DNA of 64,000 nt from Nilaparvata lugens (taxonomy: Eukaryota; Arthropoda; Insecta; Hemiptera; Delphacidae): positions 29,743,973-29,807,972 of the forward strand of contig NC_052516.1 in NCBI RefSeq assembly GCF_014356525.2. The letters run 5' to 3'. Shown here in pieces: positions 1-10,883 of the stretch (within the stretch, counting starts at the first letter, position 1; each line of letters opens with the position of its first letter). The position numbers and the translations under genes were made by a program. Under the pieces are notes generated by a model. The model saw nothing but the letters and a program-made list of their open reading frames with translations, was not told the origin of the DNA and did not search any database.

Positions 1-1513
1 ATTTGACACTGTTAACCATTCAATCTTGTTGAATTAGTTATCTAAGGCTGGTATCAGGGGCATGGTTCTGGATTGGTTCTCTTCATATTTGAAGGACAGG
101 CAGCAATAGGTAGCTATTGGAGAGTGAAGAGTGAGGTTCAGGGAGTGGACTGTGATGTACCACAGGGTTCCGTCCTTGGACCAATCTTGTTTCTCATCTT
201 TATAAATGATCTCTATTCGTGTGAGTTCAATGGTATGTCTGTGTCCTTTGCAGATGACACTGCCTTGGCATATTGTGGACTGGATGGCCCCAACTTAGAG
301 AGAATGATGCAGGATGATTTGGATAAGCCATTGCTTTGGTTCAGGCACAATAGAATACAGCTCAATCTTACAAAAACAAAATATATATTGTTCACATCAA
401 CAACTCCATGGACACTGCCTTCTGCACTGAAGTTTCATGGTGCCTATGATCGGAATGACTGTGACTGTGAGGTCGTTGGACAGACCAATGCCATTAAATA
501 TTTAGGTGTGATTGTTGATGGAAAGCTTAACTGGTCTCAGCATATATCTATCATAAAAAACTATCTGTTACTCGTCCTGCGAAAATTCTATTTCTTGAAT
601 AAATTTCTCCCTTTAAATGTTCTTAGGCAGTTATATTTTGCATTTGTTGATCCAAAAATAAGTTATGGTATTAATTGTTGGAGCTCCACCTATATTTGCC
701 ACTTGAAGCCATTGATAACGGTGCAGAAATCGATAGTCCGTGTTATAAATAGAAAGGGTAGATATGAACATTCTTTTCCTCTATTTCAGTGCCTTGGATG
801 TTTGCCTCTTAGATATATGTATGTGTTTAAAGTCCTGTATATGTTCTTTGTAATGTCTGGAAACGGTGGTCATACGTTGCTCAGGGATGTTCCCAGCTAT
901 CAAACTAGGAGAGTGACAGCTGATTTACCGAGACTTCCCAAATCGTATACCACTTGTTTCCAGAAATCGTTTGTATTTCTTGGCCCCAAGTTTTCTAATA
1001 ACATCCCAATTGAAATCAAGAGGGTTCAAAATCAACTTGTTTTCAAAAAAAAATTCTTAGATTGCTCAGAGGTCTTATGCCTGACCATTTAGAATCCTTA
1101 TTTAATGTTATTCCTTAGTTTAAATGTAATTTTGGTGTCTGGCATTAAGCATTAGTAAGATGAGCTGTTATTGGAAAGTGTGCAAGGTGAGTGAATGTGA
1201 GAGTGAATGGTTGCTAGTCTTTTCTTTCTCTTTTCTTTTTCTTCTCCTTTTATTCATGCATTTAAAATTAGTTGAAGTGATATTCATTCCTGCTTGCAAA
1301 CGTAGAGTATTGTATACTTCCAGCAGGTAGTATTTTTTATTCCAATTCACAAATTTACCGTATTTCTAATAAAACATACCAGTATTTATTTGATTAATCT
1401 TCCATTAATTATTTCTTATCTTACTGAGCTGAGTGTTTTGTTTTTCTTATTGATTCTGAATGTGAGTATTGTGAGTTTGAATAAATAAAATTTGAATTTG
1501 AATTTGAATTATT
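1..1513 (+). mobile_element. 3' part of a CR1/Jockey-like non-LTR retrotransposon (LINE), cut by the window start
   Basis: Reverse-transcriptase coding sequence (described separately) is followed by about 400 bp of AT-rich 3' UTR. The element ends near 1480-1513 in a TTTGAA repeat preceded by AATAAATAAA. Short terminal tandem repeats are typical 3' ends of CR1/L2-like LINEs. The 5' end lies outside the window, and no target-site duplication could be identified. The clade call is tentative; Jockey-like is the alternative. Confidence 0.75.
2..1092 (+). pseudogene. LINE reverse transcriptase, C-terminal part, frameshifted
   Basis: Copies LINE RNA into DNA in the family; this copy is broken. The frame starting at base 2 reads through a typical RT segment (FDTVNHSILL, then DWFSSYLKDRQQ) but has stops at 35-37 and 107-109. 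The reading then shifts to the frame that is open from 73 to 1092. That frame holds the RT palm motif VPQGSVLGPILFLIFINDL at about 157-213 and the catalytic FADD box at 247-258. These are followed by the thumb and C-terminal region, including YLGVIVDGKLNW near 499 and a normal stop at 1090-1092. The open-frame start at 73 is only the first codon after the shift, not a real start. At least one frameshift and two stops make it non-functional as read. No endonuclease domain is visible because the window starts inside the RT. Confidence 0.88.
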
Positions 1514-1514
1514 T

Positions 1515-1760
1515 GATACAACGTATGAATTAATTCCAAGCCTTCTTGTAACTGTTAAAATGTATTCTACTAGGTACCTTGATACAACCTTTAAATCAAT
1601 TCCAGGCCCTTTTTATAACAGTTAGAATGTATTCCAGGTAACTTGATATAACCTATGAATCAATTTCAGGCCTTTCTTATAACTGCTAAATTGTAATCTA
1701 GATACCTTGATACAACCTATGAATCAATCACAAGCCCTTCTTAGAGCTGCTTGAATGGAT
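1515..1760. repeat. 64-66 bp tandem repeat, about four units
   Basis: Units start at 1515, 1581, 1645 and 1709 with the shared core GATACAACCTATGAATCAAT, then a CAGGCCCTTCTTATAACTG-like segment. Units differ by point changes and small indels. The array begins directly after the LINE tail, so it may be LINE-end derived or an older minisatellite at the insertion site. Confidence 0.8.
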
Positions 1761-2536
1761 GCAATGTTTGTCGGTCAGGCAGTGAGGGTACTGAACACAC
1801 TAGATCGTTTCTTTTGCTCAATAAGTTACAATAATCCATTTGATGATACTGCACTGAAATATTTTAAAGGTATTCTACCTGTATTCATGAATTATTACAA
1901 TATTCTATTCCGAGATACATTTGTCTTTATGAATAATTTTCTCTTTCCGTGATCAAACCCCGACAAAAAAGACATTCAGTTCTCCCGCATGGCTCCAGGG
2001 CAATACTTTTCTCTCTTGGGTTTTGTCATTTTTACCTCGGCAGGAAGAAAAAAAGCAGTGATTGACGCAGGCCATAAATACCGCTTATTGGCAAACTGAA
2101 GAATTGGTTTTAGCTCGTTACTCAACGTATCCTTTATCATTTCCGCAATCTCATCATTTTTCCCTCAGCGCACCTCTTCAGAACCACCTACCTCTCTCTC
2201 ACAAGATTTCACCCTTCTTCTCATTACGCTCTCAAACCATCCTTTTCTCTCTCTTCTTCTTCATTGATTCTCCTTGACTTTCTTTTTCCTCTTAATATTC
2301 CTCACTCTTCCTTTCCTCTATCTTCCCTAGTTCTCCATAATTATATTTGTTCTTTTCCCTATTATTCTCTTTTTCCTCCATCATAAAACTCTTCCTCTTA
2401 TTTTCTACTTCTCCTTCTACTTCCAATCTTCCATCTATTCTTGTACTTCTAGCTCATTTCTCTCTCCTTCTTCTTATTTCTACTCGAATTCCATATCCCT
2501 CACTTTCTTTATTCAATCTAATAATTATTATTCCAA
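1761..2536. other. Intergenic; pyrimidine-rich low-complexity tract
   Basis: No gene was recognised. From about 2120 to 2530 the plus strand is strongly pyrimidine-biased (runs of CTT, TTC and CTC). The open frames of 64-71 codons here are serine/leucine-rich products of that bias. Confidence 0.6.
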
Positions 2537-2680
2537 AATGAAATAAAAGCACGAATATATTGTCAAATTCTACCGTTTCATTTTTTCTTATGGTACAGGA
2601 CGATTTCAGAAGAAAGAACGGATACATGGTACAGAAACGGTAGAATTCGACAATATAGGAATGTGTGTTTTCATTTCATT
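2537..2680. mobile_element. Hairpin MITE, about 144 bp
   Basis: The left arm at 2537-2579 and the right arm at 2634-2680 are near-perfect inverted copies. The shared terminal part is AATGAAATAAAAGCAC on the left and its complement on the right. An internal arm sequence, TCTACCGTTTC, is also shared. The loop is about 55 bp. No transposase is present. The target duplication is not clear, so the superfamily is unknown. Confidence 0.65.
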
Positions 2681-2896
2681 ATGGCACGGTTCTACAATAT
2701 TGACAGTGACTCAGTCGAATTATTATTCCTTCTTTTTACCTTTTCCTTCTTCTTCTTCATCATCTTCTTCTTCTCTCTCCTCTCTTTTCTTGGAAGAAAT
2801 TTGAATGTATAAATAGAACAGCACTATAACGCTATTAATTTATTCTATCAATTAATTCAAATTTATACACCTCCGCTTACTATACTTACTCATACC

Positions 2897-3488
2897 ATTC
2901 TTCTTCTTCTTCTTCTTCTTCTCTCTTCTTCTTCTTCTTCTTCTTCTTCTTCTTCTTCTTCTTCTCTTCTTCTTCTTCTTCTTCTTCTTCTCTTCTTCTT
3001 CTTCTTCTTCTTCTTCTTCTCTCTTCTTCTTCTTCTTCTTCTTCTTCTTCTTCTTCTTCTTCTTCTTCTTCTTCTTCTTCTTCTTCTTCTTCTCTTCTTC
3101 TTCTTCTTCTTCTTCTCCTCTTCTTCTTCTTCTCTTCTTCTCTTCTTTTTCCTCTTCTTCTTCTTCTTCTTCTTCTTCTCTTCTTCTTCTTCTTCCTTCC
3201 TTCTTCTTCGTCTTCTTCTTCTTCTTCTTCTTCTTCTCTTCTTCTCTTCTTCTCTTCTTCTCTTCTTCTTCTTCTTCGTCTTCTCTTCTTCTTCTTCTTC
3301 TTCTTCTTCTTCTTCTTCCTTCTTCTTCTTCTTCTTCTTCTTCTTCCTTCTTCTTCTTCTTCTTCTTCTTCTTCTTCTCTTCTTCTTCTTCTTCTCTTCT
3401 TCTTCTTCTTCTTCTTCTCTTCTTCTTCTTCTTCTTCTTCTTCTTCTTCTTCTTCTTCTTCTTCTTCTTCTTCTTCTCTTCTTCTTCC
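2897..3488. repeat. (TTC)n / (GAA)n microsatellite, about 590 bp
   Basis: Nearly pure TTC repeat on the plus strand with scattered CTC, CCTTCC and CGTC interruptions. It produces meaningless Lys/Glu/Arg-only open frames of over 200 codons in all three minus frames. Long GAA/TTC tracts can form triplex DNA, which is known for this repeat class and was not tested here. Confidence 0.98.
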
Positions 3489-3678
3489 TCTTGTTCCACA
3501 ACATTCCTGAAAACAAAATAAATTTTTCTTCATCTTCCGTTAGGTTTCCCTCTTCCTACGTTTTTCTTATTTTTCCTATTTTTTTCTACTGTTAAACATT
3601 TTTGATGTGAGCTGAAGTCGATTGACTTGGATATCAAGCCTTTAATTAGTGTACTGAATGAGGATCCCGAAACTTATT

Positions 3679-3868
3679 AAGCTGCGCCTACATCAAAGTT
3701 ATTAACAAAATGTTAATTACTTAATCCTTGTAGATTCTATTAGATTGAACGGAACTTGACAAACACATATGTTCATCATGTGTATGATAAGTTATGTTCA
3801 ATCGAATAGAATCTATGAAGACTAAGTTATTAACATTTTGTTAATAACTTTGGTGTAAGCGCAACTTT
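3679..3868. mobile_element. MITE with about 45 bp terminal inverted repeats
   Basis: The left end reads AAGCTGCGCCTACATCAAAG. The complement of the right end reads AAGTTGCGCTTACACCAAAG. Both continue into TTATTAACAAAATGTTAAT. A second inverted pair (TAGATTCTATTAGATTGAAC and its partner) lies inside, making the whole element a palindrome of about 190 bp. It sits in an A/T-rich target, and the exact duplication (TA or TAA) cannot be fixed by eye. Confidence 0.8.
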
Positions 3869-4697
3869 ACTGATTGAATGATGCTTGCAATATGAGTTGT
3901 ACTGTCACCAGAGGGTAAGGTCCACCCTTCTGCTTGCGATGCCATGTTAGTCTCAAGAATATTATAATCCAAGTATTATTCCCTTGTTTTATTTGTGAGA
4001 GAGGCTTTCCATGGCGAAATTCAAATTTCAATTAATATACACTATCAATAAATTATTAACCTCGTACAACATTAACTACCTCTATAGATCAAATAGAATT
4101 CAATCCATGAATGCTATTCGAAAAGAGGAAAGTTTGTTGACCAAAATTGATTTGAAACAGTTGTAGGAGGAGCAGACTATGGTAAGGGCATCAGACTAAG
4201 TCTGAGACGGAGTCTGTGAGACTGAGTTGAGACGAAACTCAAGTTGACTCCTACTAAATGATTCAGAGCCAGTAAAACTTGAGTCTTAGCGTGATTTGAG
4301 ATCACGAGAAGATCCCTCTTTACTCTGCTTCTTATTTCCAGTCACGAATGCATTAGTTCACCCTCTTTATCGCTCTCTCTTTCTCTTTCCATCTAAGCAC
4401 GGTCAAGTGTTAATGGAGATGGCATCATTGCACTCCTTTTCCCAAGAATATACATTGACTAGCTGAAATTTATCTCATGGAGAAACAAGACAGTACGATA
4501 TTGGTCCATCTATCTATAATAATTGAAATTTATTCACAACACTGACATGTTTTACAATATTATAATACAATTATAATATGGAACAGTATCATGATGAAAA
4601 AAAGAACTTCTATGGCTTAAAAGCTTTGGTTGAAGTTCTACACTATTGTACATAATCATATGAACGTGACAGTTCATCAATTTTAATAACTAAAAAA
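3869..4697. other. Intergenic, no gene recognised
   Basis: AT-rich DNA with a short region rich in GAGTCTGAGAC-type words near 4190-4290. No coding motif, RNA gene or clear repeat was identified. Confidence 0.5.
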
Positions 4698-5369
4698 AAA
4701 TCTGGTTTGGCAAACTCACACAACTTTCCTTGCCGTTAAGAAAATTGATCACCTAACGCTAGTGTGCTCGCGCATCTCAAGTCAACTATTCAAAGATATG
4801 AGACAGCTGGTGATAGGTCAATAACGCTGGAAACACACTATATCTGCTATCTATTCGTAGTGGATGATTTAATAGAACCAACAGTTGCCAACAGTTTGCA
4901 ATTTAATAATCATATTTTCTCGGATTTCAAGCTTATTTTCAACTCTAGGTGGAAATGTTACTGGACATTAATTGCAGAAATTTTCATGCTCAATCTTTTC
5001 CACTTGAAATTTTCTGTTCAAATTGTATATGAAGGCTGATAATTGAGAATCTGAAATCAAACATTGCATAGATGAGGCAAAGCTCCTGAACTTTTTACAG
5101 ATATAGGACTTGTTGCAGTTGATAGAGCTTATCAATGACTATTCTAGGTTTAAATTTGATCAAAATCGTTGGAGCATTTTCGAGAAAATCGCGAAAAACC
5201 CTGTTTTTGACAACATTTTCTCCATTTTAGCCGCCATATGGATTGCATTTGATCGAAATTGTTCGTGTCGGATCCTTATAGTGTAAGGACCTACGTTCCA
5301 AATTTCAAGTCATTCCGTTAACTGGGGGATGAGATATTCGTGTACACAGGGAGCACCATACACTCATTA
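4698..5369 (+). repeat. Left part of an interspersed repeat interrupted by an LTR element
   Basis: Starts in an A-run followed by TCTGGTTTGGCAAACTCACA and is strongly similar over about 480 bp to 42431-42917, so it is a dispersed family. It carries ACTTTCCTTG at 4723-4732, whose inverted copy CAAGGAAAGT lies at 15003-15012 beyond the LTR retrotransposon. The family therefore appears to run from here through a CA microsatellite to about 15016, with terminal inverted sequences. The 91-codon open frame at 4764-5039 is not supported as a gene, because the other copy does not keep it. Confidence 0.7.
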
Positions 5370-5505
5370 ACACACACACCACACACACACACACCACAAC
5401 ACACACACACAACACACACACAACACACACACACACACACACACAACACACACACACCACACACAACACACCCAAACACACACCACACACACACACCACA
5501 CACAC
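5370..5505. repeat. (CA)n microsatellite, left part
   Basis: ACAC-rich tract that ends directly at the TGTAACA terminus of the LTR retrotransposon. It continues at 14392 on the other side, so the insertion landed inside the microsatellite. Confidence 0.95.
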
Positions 5506-7480
5506 TGTAACATATTAAATCTGGGTAGACAAAAAGCCCTAACAGAAACAGTAATAGGTCTGAAATAAAGTAACTGGCTAATATCGCCAAATAGATAATA
5601 ACTAAGATTAGATAGCATCAGCTTATTCTGGCTAAATGGTACAAGAACCTAAAAAGGATTTGAAGGAAGTTTATTGCTCATAAATAGATTATTATATAAA
5701 ATATTTGAAGATTGAGGTTATGTACATGTATTCACGGATCGGTGACCTAGAGATCGATCAAACCGAGGAACGTAGAATCTGACCAAAACCCCTTGGCAGA
5801 GCTTTATTGCAATCAGATGGTGTGCAATATGAAAAAACACCCGTCCACGTGGCTAATTATTAGGTAGCATGGAATTAATATTAATGTATAGAATATTAAC
5901 TAGCATGCAAAGAGCATAAATAAAAAACCAAATAAAAATAATTTAATGTATTCAGGAAATAAGAGTTACCAGGCGCATGAATACCGAATAAAATTTGCAT
6001 GCACCAATAGTAAAACGGCAGTTAATAGGCGGCAACTGTAGGCCAGTTCAAAATATTTCTATATATTTATATAAATGTACTAGATTTTGTGTTAAATTTG
6101 TGTAATCTATGTTATCGATATGGCTCGAATGCAAAGAAATTATTAATCATATAATCTAAGCAATATTTTGGTATTTTTTGTAAGATCTATTTGAACCTAA
6201 ATGGCGGAGGACTAAGATATTTAAATTTTATGCTAATTTGAAAGTCGGAAAGAGGATCTGTAAAACTTGAGAAGGAAGAGAACCACACTCGCCAGCCAAA
6301 TGCCACCATAAGAGGACCCCAAATATTTTAGAGCGAAGTACCTTACTAATGATTTTGTAAAAGTTAAAGTTAAAGTAAATATTAATTTCTTAAAAGACTT
6401 CGTGATGCTATTGTGAAGCAGAAGTCATTTTCATTTTTAATTAAATTATACCCCTTGGAGGAGACGATTCCGGCTACCATATTCCCGGACCACATGGAGT
6501 TGGATCGACATCGGCGGCTTACAAGAAGATTTTCGACACGTGAGTGATTAAATTTGAATTAGTGATGGGCGCCCTAGTGCTTCGAATTAATCTGATGATC
6601 AAAGCTAGCTCGCCGAAAGGGTTTTATTATAAATTGAGAAATTAATAAGAGTAATACTTGCGCAAGTAAAATTAGTATTAAAGGTATTTATTTGAAAGAA
6701 AAATATAGATCAAATTTTAGAAATTTCTATTAAATCAAAGAAGTACGAAATCTAGGCTATAAAAAATATGCATATAATATTTAATTTTTTGCAATACAAT
6801 TTGCGATAATTTATTATAGTTCTAATTCACTAGATGAATGGCTCTACCTATTCCGTCAGGTGCCGAATCTTGCACCCTGAGAAAAATATATATTCGATAC
6901 AAATAAATCTACTAAATACTAGAGATTTTAATATATATATATATTTGGATTATTAGTGGCTAATTTATCAAGCTGATCTTAGAGCACACTTTTTGATTGA
7001 ATTATCCAAGTCGACAAGTATTAGCAAGCGCATATCGCAGCTACATGCAAAAGAATGCATATGATTTTAAGATAAAGGCACATGGTAATGATTCGTGCCA
7101 TAAATCTAGAATATAAAGTTAGCCTGTGATATTTTTATTGATTTCAATTATTGTTCTATTTTATATTATATTTTTTATCGCTCTATAATATTTTTTGCCT
7201 CGATGATCTTGCATTATTTATGTAATATATGTATGAAACTTTCATGGTGTGCAATTTATTTTTTATTCCTCAACACTATAGTATAAGTATCATTTATATA
7301 TATATTTATTATTTATTGAATTACAAGAGTTATTGGAGAAGCCCATATCTAGGCCTATCAAGATTTTTTAAGACTGAATACTATTAGAAAACCACGACCT
7401 AATTATATCAAATCTCATGCTTTACCGACTGATGCCAAGCAGGAGGCTAATCGTTATTAAATATAAAGAATAACGTGACA
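5506..7480 (+). repeat. 5' long terminal repeat
   Basis: Matches 12405-14391 throughout. Nearly all differences are one- to three-base indels in A/T runs. It begins TGTAACATATTAAATCTGGG and the shared sequence stops at AACGTGACA. The true 5' LTR could run further, to about 7870, where AACAAAACA is followed by TTGGGGGCGC; in that case the 3' LTR would lack its last ~390 bp. Confidence 0.85.
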
Positions 7481-7871
7481 CAAAGACATAACGTGATCAC
7501 AACGGCACACAAAGACATGTCGTACCAACGTGGGACTGATGATGAGAGCCAAGCTCATGAATAATTATTTGAAATTAAGTCAATAACCATATTGAAAATT
7601 ATAGATAACTTATACGAGTTGTGAGGAAAACTGGCGAAGGGAAATTTGTATTACTTTTTGGGGAAACAAGAGCTTTAAATAGAGAGAAATTATGTTTTAA
7701 AGAAAATTTTATATTATTAGTACTGTGAAAAATTACATGTTTAAAGAGAGAGATTATATTTTATAAGCCTAAACTGCTATTACTTTCTAGTCAAAAATAT
7801 ATTAGGTGTTTAAGCCGGTTGGAAAATAAGTCGCAGCCTGTAAACTAGCCAAGAATAAATCAACAAAACAT

Positions 7872-7880
7872 TGGGGGCGC
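7872..7880 (+). promoter_or_regulatory. Possible tRNA primer-binding site start
   Basis: TGGGGGCGC directly follows AACAAAACAT. A primer-binding site starts with TGG, complementary to the tRNA CCA end, and normally abuts the LTR. Here it lies about 390 bp past the end of LTR-LTR identity, so it is either the real site with a longer 5' LTR or a coincidence. Confidence 0.3.
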
Positions 7881-7903
7881 TAGAGCATTGTAAAAAACTT
7901 AAG

Positions 7904-7949
7904 TATAAATACCTTGTTGTAAGAGTATCCAAACACTTTACACATCACT
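7904..7949 (+). promoter_or_regulatory. Candidate TATA promoter upstream of gag
   Basis: TATAAATA at 7904-7911, with a TCACTG initiator-like word at 7945-7950 and the first gag ATG at 8043. The spacing from TATA to initiator is somewhat long. Other ATTTATA-like words are frequent in this AT-rich DNA, so support is modest. Confidence 0.35.
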
Positions 7950-8042
7950 GTTCACTGTAAGTCCCGGTTTGTGTCTCTTTTTTAAGCATCTTCGCTTATC
8001 ATTTTTGTCACTGTTTAATTAGCATTTATCATATTTGACATA

Positions 8043-9949
8043 ATGAATCACACTCCCGCAAACTCTGAAGTTTCATATATGTACGGCGGTTGCACAGATC
8101 CCACTTTGTCGACTCCAAGCACATCAAACCCACCACGGTAGATGCCAATACGCCACGAGAAAGGGAACCAGGAAGCGTCGGGTCGATAGTCTTCGATCCA
8201 CCAGGTCTGCAACCTCTATCATCCACTCGAATCGACGCCGCTGACACACCATTGAATCAACGGATAGTAGAGATCAACTTTGAAGGGGGCGAGGAGCAGC
8301 CTGCCGAACCCGCATCTCCAGAGGCCGAGTCACATCTGAGCAAACAAAGTCTATTTTCAGTCACAGAGCTAGATCCTTTTCAAAAGGTAATGATGGAACA
8401 AACTAGCAGTATGTTCAATATTATGCTACAAAACACAATGGACAATGATGCAGGAGATTAAAAAAGAGAATGTGGAAATGAAAGAGGCAAATAAGCAAAC
8501 AATGGAACAGGGCATGAAAGAGACGCGGGCGCTATAAAATCAGTAGAACGACGGTTGGATACTATTGAGGCTAAAGTAGAGAATCATAGGGAAGAATTAA
8601 AAGCAATGATAAATCTACAGAAAGAAAGTCAGGATAAAGTTACGGCAGGATTATCGGAAAGGTTGGATACGGTTACATGTGAGCTCAACGAAAGGATAGA
8701 TAACCTAACCATACAAATCACTACACCCATTCAGGATATAACCAATAACATTAAGGCCGATTGCCACCAAGAAATCCACAAACAAATTACCGTTGCCAAT
8801 CAAACATTAACAACTACAGTTGACAAAAATATTAACAGTATTAAAGAAATACAAATAAAAAAACAGATATATGTCCACAAAAATGAACCAACTGCAAGGT
8901 AGCATCAATCAAAATACTGAAACCTGTAAAGCTTTAAACGGAACTCTACTAATTCAAAAATCCACTCTGACTCAATTAAATCAAGAAGTAAACGCAAATA
9001 AAATTACACATAATAGTCAATGGCAGATAACACAGGAAAAAATAACAGCATTAGAAAATCATATTCAACAACGACCTCAAGGGATTCAAACAGACAACCT
9101 CAACGTACATAGTATATTACAAGGACTAGGAAAATTTGATAATACTGATCGCCATTTGCAACCTCAACCATTCATTGATCAGATAAAATTAGTACAAACT
9201 CTTGCACCTACCTCTTGGAATTTTTGGCGTCTTCGTTTGACTATTTATTGATTGGCGAACCCCTGATGTTCTTTCGGAGTAGAGCCCATGAATTTACATC
9301 ATTGGATGAGTTTGTAGCTGTCTTCCTGGAACAGTATTGGAGCAGAAGTAAACAGTTGGACGTGCTAGCGGACATCATATCATGCGAGTTCAACCCTAAC
9401 TTAGACGGTGCATGTACCACTTTCGTCACTGCCCTACAGTTTAAAAATTCTCAATTGAGCGAGCCCATTAATGAATCGGCATTAGCAAGTATTATTTTAA
9501 AGAAGCTACCGTATCAAGTTAGAATGGCACTCGCCACACAACCCATTACTGATTGCAAGCAGCTGATTAATCATTTATATGGCATACAGTCTGCAATGGC
9601 AATATCAAACCACCGCTCAGACCAGAGATACGCATCAAATCAACATAATTCAAAATTTAATCCATATAACAGCCAAAAATATGAACCGGTATCATATGAT
9701 CGCTACCGATCTGCTCCTCAATTTGAACGCCGCTATGAGCACAGGCAAAATGGTAACTGGAATAATGAAAAATTTCAAAATCGCACAACCAACCACTATG
9801 CCCAGCAGAGCAATCGTAAGAATCACTATGATGGCCGTGATCGATTAAACTCAAATAATAATCACACACAAAACAATTACAACAGAAATTATAAACCGCC
9901 ACCTCAACAAGTAAGTACAAATTATACATTAGCACATGCAATAGGATGA
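8043..9949 (+). pseudogene. gag: Retrotransposon Gag, frameshifted
   Basis: Encodes the capsid precursor of the LTR element, which would assemble particles around the RNA. The first ATG is at 8043. Coding sequence then moves between frames: 8043 to ~8135, 8090-8461, a short bridge in another frame to ~8550, 8555-8902, 8871-9251 and 9215-9949. The N-terminal half is rich in Glu, Lys and Gln and looks coiled-coil. The segment around 9215-9600 (EPLMFFRSRAHEFTSLDEFV, FLEQYW, LKKLP) resembles the retrotransposon gag capsid domain (PF03732-like). The C-terminal third is rich in Asn, Tyr, Arg and Gln and has no CCHC zinc knuckle. At least four frameshifts are needed. Since the two LTRs of the same element differ mainly by indels, some may be sequencing errors. 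Family placement is by eye. Confidence 0.7.
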
Positions 9950-10427
9950 ATCAACAAAAAACCCGGAACCAACACCCAACGACCCGCCACCAGATATACA
10001 GAAAACTACAGCTAATAAACCAGGACTATATGATACCCCCGATATAACAAGCACAAGCTCAAATGAAACAAACCAAGAAAAGCAGGATATCAACGTCACA
10101 CCACATTCAGAATTGATTTACCGGGACTTTGTTACAAGAAACAAGATAACCCACCACCAGACACACAGAAGCCCATACAAGACAGCCTATCACAAAAAAC
10201 CGCCGCCCAACATGCAAATAAACCAGCCGCAAGCATCAGCCCTATAAGTATCCTGTTCCCCACGAAGAGCAACCCGCCAACGAAGAGTCACTGCTAAATA
10301 TAAACAGCCACCAGGATCATGCTATAATTAAGGAGTTGATGAATAAGAACAAATTGAAAATGTAACAGATCCCGCACCGAACATACAACCGCTTATCAAG
10401 GACACCACCGAAGCAAACCAAGGGACC
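9950..10427 (+). other. LTR-element internal region after gag, Pro/Asn/Thr-rich remnants
   Basis: A-rich sequence giving short proline-, threonine- and asparagine-rich reading frames interrupted by stops. It may be an extended Gag tail. No aspartic protease (DTG/DSG), reverse transcriptase (YxDD) or integrase motif was found here or further downstream. Confidence 0.5.
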
Positions 10428-10883
10428 CATGGAAGAACGAGAGGACGGCATCCAGGACAAGAGGAGCGACCACCGCAAGGCCCGGAGACGGAGGCGCCCG
10501 AGGACACCCGATCGACGTCAGGACTGGGAGGACAACATGCAGGACCGAAGAAGAATATGCATCGCAAGGCCCGGAGGCGGAAGAAACGGAGGAACCGCGC
10601 GCGCCGATGGAGGCCGCATGCACGATTTAAACGCCAGGAGGATACCGGACCGGGACCAGGTTGGAAAACAAACCACGACGTCATGCATCCGCGGCACATT
10701 CGTTTTAAGGAAGTGATCGACGATGTGACCGGAATAATGGGCCAAAGAATGGATATTAAAATGGAGCTGCTCACGAAACAAATATGGAATCATGCTGATA
10801 ATAATGGAGGATTATTGTGGATATTGATGGACAGAAAGTGGTTAATAAAATCAAGAGCAATAAGGAATATATTAAGAAAGTAA
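10428..10883 (+). other. GC-rich, arginine-rich open frames with an 87-89 bp internal duplication
   Basis: Composition changes abruptly from AT-rich to GC-rich between about 10430 and 10690. A tandem duplication is visible: GAGGAC starts at 10441 and 10528, and the shared CGCAAGGCCCGGAG starts at 10474 and 10563. The frame beginning at 10429 and the ATG frame at 10557-10883 (108 codons) both encode very basic N-terminal stretches (RKARRRRRPRTP; RKARRRKKRRNRARR). The 89 bp offset explains the frame change. The second frame continues through RHIRFKEVIDDVTGIMGQ into AT-rich DNA. It could be a nucleic-acid-binding Gag or accessory remnant, or captured foreign DNA. Function unknown. Confidence 0.4.

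Noticed and set aside
2852..3533. Three overlapping minus-strand frames over 200 codons made of Lys, Glu and Arg
   Set aside because: Direct translation of a TTC/GAA microsatellite; open in all three frames at once and without any other residue composition.
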